From positions 1 to 6,031 of the forward strand of contig RPQV01000230.1 of assembly GCA_003818595.1 (NCBI GenBank): a stretch of DNA of 6,031 bases, given 5' to 3'. This document shows positions 1 through 5,424 of the stretch, in pieces. How positions within the stretch are numbered: position 1 is the first letter of the stretch; the number at the start of each line of letters is the position of its first letter. The DNA is from Calditrichota bacterium. GTDB taxonomy: Bacteria > Zhuqueibacterota > Zhuqueibacteria > Residuimicrobiales > Krinioviventaceae. The position numbers and the translations under genes were made by a program. Under the pieces are notes generated by a model. That model saw nothing but the letters and a program-made list of their open reading frames with translations. It did not search any database and had not been told where the DNA came from.

Positions 1-364
1 CAGCAATCGTGGCATCACCGCCGTTGGAAGTGATGATGATACTCCCCTCATAACTGCCATATTGCAGCTTGCCGAAATTCGTCGTCAATTTGAGATCGAG
101 AGTATCACGATCGACTCTGCCTGCAAAAGTGGACAAATCCATCCAATCAGGCCATTGGACGACATTCCATTTCAGTTGTCCGCCGCCGCCGTTTGAGATT
201 TCAATGATGTCATAGCGGGGGCTTCCCGTTAGAATCAGATTTTCATTGTTGACCACCAGTATGGGATCTCTATTCTCAATACCCGTTCCGGAATCGTTGC
301 TGCACGCGCTGATGATGACGAGCAGGGCTGCAACCGCCAGAAAAAGGATCCTTTTATTGATCAT
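1..364 (-). CDS. BACON-like domain lipoprotein, N-terminal part (3' end beyond window)
   Basis: Only the first 121 codons are present; the frame runs open to the window edge. The ATG at 364 is preceded by a GGAGG site five bases upstream. Residues 1-20 form a lipoprotein signal peptide: Lys/Arg at positions 4-5, a hydrophobic stretch, then the lipobox ISAC with the lipidated Cys at residue 21. Ser follows the Cys, so outer-membrane sorting is more likely than inner-membrane retention. From about residue 36 the sequence looks like a BACON-type beta-sandwich: an SNGGGGQLKW segment (58-66), Trp-rich PDWMDLS (72-78), an AGRVDRDTLDLKL strand (81-93), then GSYEGSIIITSNGG (103-116). BACON domains are extracellular beta-sandwich modules, often linked to carbohydrate or mucin binding, and usually sit in front of other domains, so this is probably a surface protein whose effector part is outside the window. 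The domain call is by pattern only; another Ig-like fold is possible. Confidence 0.5.
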   Translation of the reverse strand, partial: MINKRILFLAVAALLVIISACSNDSGTGIENRDPILVVNNENLILTGSPRYDIIEISNGGGGQLKWNVVQWPDWMDLSTFAGRVDRDTLDLKLTTNFGKLQYGSYEGSIIITSNGGDATIA

Positions 365-369
365 GCACA

Positions 370-374
370 CCTCC
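370..374 (-). promoter_or_regulatory. Ribosome binding site of the BACON-like lipoprotein
   Basis: A GGAGG core on the minus strand lies five bases before the ATG at 364. It fixes that start and shows canonical bacterial initiation. Confidence 0.8.
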
Positions 375-399
375 AATATTGCAGATATAAAACAAAAAT

Positions 400-428
400 C
401 ATATAAAATTGTTCCTTAAATAAAACAA
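400..428 (-). promoter_or_regulatory. Possible sigma-70-type promoter for the BACON-like lipoprotein
   Basis: The 100 bases between the ABC-F stop and the lipoprotein ATG are strongly AT-rich, unlike the flanking genes. On the minus strand TTGTTT (428-423) and TATATG (405-400) are separated by 17 bases, a plausible -35/-10 pair about 36 bases before the start codon. In such AT-rich DNA a match of this quality can arise by chance, and the sigma-factor consensus of this organism is unknown. No convincing GC-rich terminator for the upstream ABC-F gene is seen in the gap. Confidence 0.3.
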
Positions 429-464
429 ATTTTATAGGTTTTAGAAAAGTAAAATTCAATGATT

Positions 465-2393
465 TCATTCCAATGATCTCAGTAATTCTTCCAACATTGA
501 GCTGGTAGTCTCCCATTTCCGCAGCCATTCTTCAATTGCGTCCTTTATTTGATGATATTCACGCGTTAAAGATGCAGCCTGATCACCATTTTTATAGGTA
601 TCGGGAACGCCCAGCAGAGATTCGACGACAACTTTGCGCTTTTCCAATTGATCTATATTCGATTCGCAATTTTCAATTTCCGCATTCAATTCGCGTCTTT
701 TTTGACTCACAGACTGTCGGAGTTCAGCCTCCTTACGCTTTTCATCTTTTAACCGTCTGCCGATGGGCGTTTCGCTCTTCCCGGCAATTGTTTGTTGAGC
801 GCTGAACATCCGTTTATTCAGATAATCAGTATAATTTCCTTCATAGCCGGTCAGTGCGCGATCATGCACTTCAATAACTCTGTTGACAATCTTGTCAAGA
901 AAATAGCGATCGTGCGAAATCAACAACAAGGTGCCGTTGAAATCGACCAGCGCATTTTCCAGCGCCTCTCTCGAAGCGATATCCAAGTGGTTAGTGGGTT
1001 CGTCCATGATCAGAAAATTGACCGGCGACAACAAAATCTGGGTCAAAGATACTCGGGCTTTTTCACCCCCGGACAACACACTGATGGGCTTGAACACATC
1101 ATCGCCATGAAATCCGAAAAGACCAAGTACATCGCGAATACGCGGCAGATGCACATCCGCCACCGTTGATGCGACCTGGTCATATACGGTAGCGTGAAAA
1201 TCGAGCGCCTCGATTTGATGCTGTGCATAATAGGCGATCTTAACCCGCTGGCCCAGAGTGACTTGCCCGAATTGAGGGCTTAATTGTCCGACGATGAGCC
1301 TTGTCAATGTGGTTTTGCCGGCGCCGTTATCGCCGACCAGCGCAATTTTCTGCCCGCGATAAATTTCCAGATCAATGTTATCCAGAACGGCGGGCGTATC
1401 GTAAGCAAAGGTAACATTTTTAAAAGTCAATACCTCAAGATAACTCTCGGTACTAACGGAAAGTTTAAAAGAATAACGATGCTCAACGGGAAGATGATCA
1501 ATATCTTCCAATCGATTAAGCATCTTCAATCGGCTCTGAACCTGGGTGGCTTTGGTCGCTTTGTAACGAAAGCGATCAATAAACGCCTGCTGTCGTGAGC
1601 GCTCCCGCGATAATTGGGCAATTTTCGCCTCAGTCTGGGCGAGATCGATCACTTTTTGCTGCTCATAATAATGGTAATTCCCTGCATAGTGCTTGAGTCG
1701 GCCATGGACAAGCTCGAATATCTCCCGCGCCAGGCGGTCAATAAAATATCGGTCATGTGAGATGATGATTATACTGCCGCCGAAATTGGCCAAATACTGC
1801 TCCAGCCATTCCAATGCAGTGAGATCCAAATGGTTGGTGGGCTCGTCAAGCAATAAGAGATCCGGATTCAACAGCAGCAGTCGCGCCAGATAAACACGCA
1901 TTCTCCAGCCGCCGCTGAATTCTCGCAGCGAACGCGTCATATCATCTTTGCCAAAACCCAATCCGCTCAGCACGGCTTTCGCCTGCGCTTCGAGCGAATA
2001 ACCTCCCCATGAATCGAACTGATGTTCCATCTCCCCCAGCTTTTTCAGCAGGTTTTCAGAATGACCCGGCTGCTCAACCTGTATACGCAATTGGTCAATC
2101 TCTGCAGCCAACCGCAACAGCTCCGCTTTTCCCTGCATGGCGCTATGCAGAATGGTGCTGTCGCTGAATTCAATTTCTTCCTGCGGCAAAAAGCCGATCG
2201 TATATTCCTTGGGCTTGAGAAGAACACCCGATTGCGAGGACAGATTTTGAGTGATGATTCTGAACAGCGTCGTTTTTCCGGTTCCGTTAGGCCCGATGAG
2301 AGCGAAACGACTCCCGTTGGGAATGATCCAATCGATATCGTCAATGAGACGGCGTTCTCCGATTGAAAAAGAAATACCCTTTAAATGCACCAT
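465..2393 (-). CDS. ABC-F family ATPase (YheS/YdiF-like), ribosome-associated
   Basis: A soluble protein with two ABC ATPase domains and no membrane segment, so not a transporter. ABC-F proteins act at the ribosomal E site and help stalled ribosomes; some give antibiotic resistance. With the ATG at 2393 as residue 1 (642 aa, matching E. coli YheS and B. subtilis YdiF), domain 1 has Walker A GPNGTGKTT (34-42), signature FSGGWRM (159-165), Walker B LLLLDEP (179-185) and SHDR (212-215). The interdomain linker (about 243-305) carries the IDRFRYKATKATQVQSR stretch typical of this group. Domain 2 has GDNGAGKTT (354-362), LSGGEKA (440-446), LIMDEP (461-466) and SHDR (493-496). Both Walker B Glu residues are present, so both sites should hydrolyse ATP. 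Residues from about 545 on form the charged C-terminal coiled coil (KDEKRKEAELR motif), as in YheS. An in-frame GTG at 2498 would add 35 unusual residues and overlap the PEGA stop as GTGA; I prefer the ATG because homologues begin there, although it has no good Shine-Dalgarno site. Confidence 0.93.
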   Translation of the reverse strand: MVHLKGISFSIGERRLIDDIDWIIPNGSRFALIGPNGTGKTTLFRIITQNLSSQSGVLLKPKEYTIGFLPQEEIEFSDSTILHSAMQGKAELLRLAAEIDQLRIQVEQPGHSENLLKKLGEMEHQFDSWGGYSLEAQAKAVLSGLGFGKDDMTRSLREFSGGWRMRVYLARLLLLNPDLLLLDEPTNHLDLTALEWLEQYLANFGGSIIIISHDRYFIDRLAREIFELVHGRLKHYAGNYHYYEQQKVIDLAQTEAKIAQLSRERSRQQAFIDRFRYKATKATQVQSRLKMLNRLEDIDHLPVEHRYSFKLSVSTESYLEVLTFKNVTFAYDTPAVLDNIDLEIYRGQKIALVGDNGAGKTTLTRLIVGQLSPQFGQVTLGQRVKIAYYAQHQIEALDFHATVYDQVASTVADVHLPRIRDVLGLFGFHGDDVFKPISVLSGGEKARVSLTQILLSPVNFLIMDEPTNHLDIASREALENALVDFNGTLLLISHDRYFLDKIVNRVIEVHDRALTGYEGNYTDYLNKRMFSAQQTIAGKSETPIGRRLKDEKRKEAELRQSVSQKRRELNAEIENCESNIDQLEKRKVVVESLLGVPDTYKNGDQAASLTREYHQIKDAIEEWLRKWETTSSMLEELLRSLE

Positions 2394-2494
2394 AGAATTA
2401 TTCGGTGATATCCCCTGATTGGTGATGACGATTCCTGATAAAAGGCGTGCGAGCGCAATGCAGGATGGGAGTGTTACGCCAAGGCATAGTGGAT

Positions 2495-3271
2495 TCACTC
2501 TTTGTCTAGTTCGATGACCAGGCGATAAATGTTTTTGCCTTTAAACTTTGAGGAATCCAGATAAATGGTTTTGGTGGTATAACCTGCTGCCGAAATCTGA
2601 AGCACATGACCACTCGCTTTGTTGACCAGAGTGCGCAATGGAGATTGGCCGACGACCTGATCGTCGACAATGATCTGACAATTTTCAGGCATCGTATTGA
2701 TCTGCAAAGTAATTTCTTTTTCAGCAAGCCCGGGACCCTGCCGATTGGCTTTGAACTCTTCCTGGGTTTCTGAATAGATGTTAAGAGTGCTCAAATCTTC
2801 CCTGGTCTGTTTGAAATAAGTGATCTTGTTGACCGGCTCTCCATTCGGTTTTTTGGCGATGACTGTCGAAAGGATCGTCCTTTTGTCATGCTGAACGCGG
2901 ACGAGTTCTTCGGACACCAGGTCAAATTGATCTTCTCCCCATCCGACATAGGCGTAATAGCGGGCGTGGATGCTATAATAGCCGGGTTTCAGGCGAAAGT
3001 TGTAGACATATCGATTCTGCACATTGGAAATCAGCCAATTGGGATCAATAGGATAATCATTGATGAACAATTCAATCCTGTTTTTGTAACTGCTGCTTTC
3101 ATCCGCGACATTATCAATGACTACCACCAGGTTTTCCTGAATCTGATCAGGAAGTTCGAGTTGTTTTACCGGATCGAGTGCATTATAAGCCTCATCAACA
3201 GTGATATGCCCCTTGCAGCCGATCAACACCGTCAGCATAGAAACGGTCAAGATACATAACAGCTTTTTCAT
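2495..3271 (-). CDS. Lipoprotein with C-terminal PEGA-like domain
   Basis: A 258-residue predicted lipoprotein. Residues 1-18 are a signal peptide (Lys2-Lys3, hydrophobic core) ending in the lipobox LIGC, with Cys19 as the lipidated residue followed by Lys, which suggests outer-membrane anchoring on the periplasmic or surface side. Residues about 45-155 are rich in alternating hydrophobic strands (ENLVVVIDNV, NRIELFINDYPI, YNFRLKPGYYSIHARYYAYVGW), which suggests a beta-sandwich that I do not recognise. Residues about 187-238 resemble a PEGA domain: ITLQINTMPENCQIIVDDQ, then GQSPL, then SGHVLQISAAGY. PEGA domains are small beta modules of surface and periplasmic proteins; the name-giving PEGA motif is here degenerate (MPENCQ). 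The start is fixed by a strong GGAGGAG site. The gene lies 92 bases after the Nudix gene; its TGA either overlaps a GTG of the ABC-F frame or is about 100 bases from the preferred ABC-F ATG. Function unknown; a structural or cell-envelope role is inferred. Confidence 0.85.
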   Translation of the reverse strand: MKKLLCILTVSMLTVLIGCKGHITVDEAYNALDPVKQLELPDQIQENLVVVIDNVADESSSYKNRIELFINDYPIDPNWLISNVQNRYVYNFRLKPGYYSIHARYYAYVGWGEDQFDLVSEELVRVQHDKRTILSTVIAKKPNGEPVNKITYFKQTREDLSTLNIYSETQEEFKANRQGPGLAEKEITLQINTMPENCQIIVDDQVVGQSPLRTLVNKASGHVLQISAAGYTTKTIYLDSSKFKGKNIYRLVIELDKE

Positions 3272-3274
3272 ATT

Positions 3275-3281
3275 CTCCTCC
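3275..3281 (-). promoter_or_regulatory. Ribosome binding site of the PEGA lipoprotein
   Basis: GGAGGAG on the minus strand ends three bases before the ATG at 3271, with the GGAGG core five bases away. This is the strongest Shine-Dalgarno site in the window and decides the start. Confidence 0.8.
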
Positions 3282-3348
3282 GCTGGTGGAGTATCGTTTT
3301 ACTTTTTGACGCTGAAATCATTTTCCCTGTTTACCGACAACAGAAATT

Positions 3349-3366
3349 TAAAATCGAGAGATTTTA
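3349..3366 (-). repeat. Perfect 7-bp inverted repeat at the Nudix stop codon
   Basis: On the minus strand TAAAATC, a TCTC loop and GATTTTA form a perfect seven-pair hairpin whose first three bases are the TAA stop of the Nudix gene. The stem has only one G-C pair and no run of T follows, only AATTTCTGTT, so it is at best a weak terminator or an RNA-processing structure between the Nudix and PEGA genes. It could also be chance in AT-rich DNA. Confidence 0.35.
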
Positions 3367-3993
3367 CATCATCATCCCGCCGACGATGCGATGCGCTACG
3401 GCTCGAATTTTCCCCCAATCGCGCCACCTTTGTGGATATAATCCCTCGAGTTTGGCCACCACATGAGTCAGATATGATTCCGGTATCCATTCAAAACCGC
3501 TGATCTCTTCAGCAAGATCAACGGGCTTGGGATGTTCACCATCCGGTTCGATTTTAAAAATATACGAATTAAATGGAAAGATATCTTCTTTGTTCTGAAG
3601 ATGGTAAAGCACAACGCTGCAAAGCTGAATGGAGAGCGGTTTGAAGGAAGTTTCCTCATAAATTTCCCGATAAAGACTCGAAATGACCGTTTCCCGTTCT
3701 CGAATCCCACCAGTGGGCAGACGATAAACATCAGCCGGATAAAATGGTTTAGTATGCAGTAAAATTCGGTCCTGGCGGTTGCGGATGACCAGCACAATCT
3801 CACCCCGTCGATTACGATGATAAACATGGGAATGCCGCCAAGTGCGAAAATAGTCGTCTCCAATGGTCAAAGTTGCTAAATAAAAGTTCGTCGGTCCATA
3901 CCTGTCGGCAAGCTCGAGCAGTTCTTCTTCAATGACATCGCGCCGATGCATCTGGTATTGTGCGATATTATCCAGGGATACAGGTTGGATCAT
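3364..3993 (-). CDS. Nudix hydrolase domain protein
   Basis: A 209-residue cytosolic protein from the ATG at 3993. An in-frame TTG at 3999 would add two residues; neither start has a good ribosome site, so the ATG is preferred. The Nudix box (G-x5-E-x7-R-E-U-x-E-E-x-G-U) is seen at residues 95-117 as GGIRERETVISSLYREIYEE followed by TSF: the metal-binding REIYEE core is intact, but the usual Gly near the end is Ser. Before it comes a strand pattern of the fold (EIVLVIRNRQDRILLHTKPF, then YRLPTGG), and after it SVVLYHLQNKE and a late FEWIPES element typical of Nudix proteins. About 60 residues precede the Nudix fold and contain an acidic helix (IEEELLELADRYG), which is longer than a minimal MutT. 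Nudix enzymes cleave nucleoside diphosphates linked to another moiety; the substrate cannot be told here. It follows the sigma-54 activator gene by 42 bases and may share its transcript. It ends in an odd GGMMM tail. Confidence 0.88.
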   Translation of the reverse strand: MIQPVSLDNIAQYQMHRRDVIEEELLELADRYGPTNFYLATLTIGDDYFRTWRHSHVYHRNRRGEIVLVIRNRQDRILLHTKPFYPADVYRLPTGGIRERETVISSLYREIYEETSFKPLSIQLCSVVLYHLQNKEDIFPFNSYIFKIEPDGEHPKPVDLAEEISGFEWIPESYLTHVVAKLEGLYPQRWRDWGKIRAVAHRIVGGMMM

Positions 3994-4035
3994 GATCAAA
4001 AACTCGACACGTTAATGCATATCATTTCGTTTATG

Positions 4036-5391
4036 TCAGGGTCTTGCAAGTTTGTGCTTATCGATTTTGCTGTATAAGGTGCCGCGACTGATACCCAAAG
4101 TTGAAGCGGCGCTCTTTAGATTCCACTGTGTCATTTGCAGGACTCGGGAAATCAATGTTTTTTCTGCTTCTTCCAATGAATAGGAATTTAAATTGAGTGA
4201 CAATCGCGCACCGCCGCTGTTTTCATTGATTTGTGGCGGCAGATCCCACTCGGTCAATACTTTGTTCCGACAGAACACTACACCTCGTTCAATGGCATTC
4301 TCCAGTTCGCGAATATTCCCCGGCCAGGCATAATTTTCCATCAGCTGCATCGCGTTCTTTGAAAGGCTGGTGATTACTTTGTTCATCTGGGCTGAGTATT
4401 TATCCAGGAAAAATTTGGCCAACAAGGGAATATCTTCTTTGCGCTCCCGCAAGGGCGACAAGTTGATATGGATCACATTCAATCGGAAATAGAGATCTTC
4501 GCGAAATCGGCCCTCCTGCACCAGCCGCGCAAGGTCTTTGTTGGTCGCCGTGATCATGCGCACATCCACCTGCGTGGTCAGACTGCTGCCAAGCCTCTCA
4601 AATTCCTTTAACTCCAGGACGCGCAATAATTTGATCTGCGTTGAAGGAGGAATATCACCAATTTCATCTAAAAACAGAGTTCCGCCGTTGGCGGTTTCAA
4701 ATCGGCCTAATCGCCGGGCCACCGCAGAGGTGAATGCTCCCTTTTCATGTCCAAAAAGCTCGCTCTCGATCAAACTCTCGGACAACGCGGCGCAATTCAC
4801 CTTGACAAAGGGTTTCCCTTTTCGCTGGCTGGAATAGTGAATCGCATTGGCGACCAATTCTTTGCCGGTCCCGCTCTCGCCGGTGATGAGTATGGTCGAA
4901 TCGCTGCCGGCGACCTGTTTAATCTGATGAAATACACTCTGCATTTTTTCACTGCGACCGACGAAATTGTCAAAACCATAAATCTGAGTCAGTTTTTCCT
5001 GCAGAATCTGTTTTTCATGCTTTAAATTCTGGGACTCGATAATCCGGTCAATGATCATTGAAATCTTGCCGATGTCCATAGGCTTGGTGACGTAATCGTA
5101 CGCTCCCATTTTGATCGCTTTCACCGCGCTGTCGACCGAACCAACACCGGTGAAAATGACCACATCCACCTCAGGATCAATCGCCAGAAATCGTTCCATC
5201 AACTCAATACCGTCCATTTTGGGCATGAGGTAATCACAAAAGACGATCGTCGGTTTTTCAGAATGAAAAATTTGCAGCGCTTGCTCGCTGTCGCGCGCCG
5301 TGAATACCTGAACTTTTTTATTCGACACCATCAGACGCAAAAGTTCAAGCAGTTCCACCTCATCATCAATGATTAATACCTTGGATTCCAT
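4036..5391 (-). CDS. Sigma-54-dependent response regulator (NtrC/AtoC family)
   Basis: A full-length, 451-residue transcription activator with three domains. The receiver domain (about 3-118) has the acidic pair Asp9/Asp10, phosphoacceptor Asp53 (FCDYLMP), Thr81 and Lys103 (VTKP), so it should be phosphorylated by a histidine kinase. The AAA+ domain (about 140-380) has Walker A GESGTGKE (171-178), Walker B GGTLFLDEIGD (236-246), an arginine-finger region FREDLYFRL (296-304) and the sensor II motif WPGNIREL (356-363). The sigma-54-contacting loop, normally GAFTGA, reads GAFTSA (218-223). The C-terminal Fis-type helix-turn-helix (about 407-448, with NLKSAASTLGISRGTLYSKI) should bind enhancer-like sites. 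Such proteins use ATP hydrolysis to remodel sigma-54 RNA polymerase. The ATG at 5391 has a GAGGG site seven bases upstream. The gene begins 33 bases after the topoisomerase stop. No partner kinase is in the window, and no sigma-54 -24/-12 promoter was found in the gaps, so its targets are unknown. Confidence 0.96.
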   Translation of the reverse strand: MESKVLIIDDEVELLELLRLMVSNKKVQVFTARDSEQALQIFHSEKPTIVFCDYLMPKMDGIELMERFLAIDPEVDVVIFTGVGSVDSAVKAIKMGAYDYVTKPMDIGKISMIIDRIIESQNLKHEKQILQEKLTQIYGFDNFVGRSEKMQSVFHQIKQVAGSDSTILITGESGTGKELVANAIHYSSQRKGKPFVKVNCAALSESLIESELFGHEKGAFTSAVARRLGRFETANGGTLFLDEIGDIPPSTQIKLLRVLELKEFERLGSSLTTQVDVRMITATNKDLARLVQEGRFREDLYFRLNVIHINLSPLRERKEDIPLLAKFFLDKYSAQMNKVITSLSKNAMQLMENYAWPGNIRELENAIERGVVFCRNKVLTEWDLPPQINENSGGARLSLNLNSYSLEEAEKTLISRVLQMTQWNLKSAASTLGISRGTLYSKIDKHKLARP

Positions 5392-5398
5392 ACCTCTT

Positions 5399-5403
5399 CC
5401 CTC
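5399..5403 (-). promoter_or_regulatory. Ribosome binding site of the sigma-54 regulator
   Basis: GAGGG on the minus strand lies seven bases before the ATG at 5391, within the 33-base gap after the topoisomerase gene. A second GAGG is too close to the start to work. It supports the chosen start. Confidence 0.6.
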
Positions 5404-5424
5404 AACACCATTTGTGAACAGAAA

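Noticed and set aside
408..439. Imperfect AT-rich inverted repeat (CCTATAAAA ... TTTTATTTAAGG) as a terminator for the ABC-F gene.
   Set aside because: Pairing needs bulges, there is little G-C in the stem, and no U-tract follows on the minus strand.
536..2366. Several open frames on the plus strand opposite the ABC-F gene.
   Set aside because: They are antisense to a protein with complete ABC motifs, have no recognisable domains and no good ribosome sites.
3278..3291. Small hairpin pairing CTCC with the GGAG of the PEGA ribosome site.
   Set aside because: Only four base pairs with a six-base loop; too weak to claim translational control, and a second GGAG remains free.
3994..4035. Sigma-54 promoter (-24/-12 type) in front of the Nudix gene.
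   Set aside because: No GG ... GC pair with the required spacing is present in the 42-base gap; the ATGCAT palindrome there is only six bases.
4538..5025. Plus-strand open frames opposite the sigma-54 regulator.
   Set aside because: They lie antisense to the conserved AAA+ domain, and their translations show no family features.
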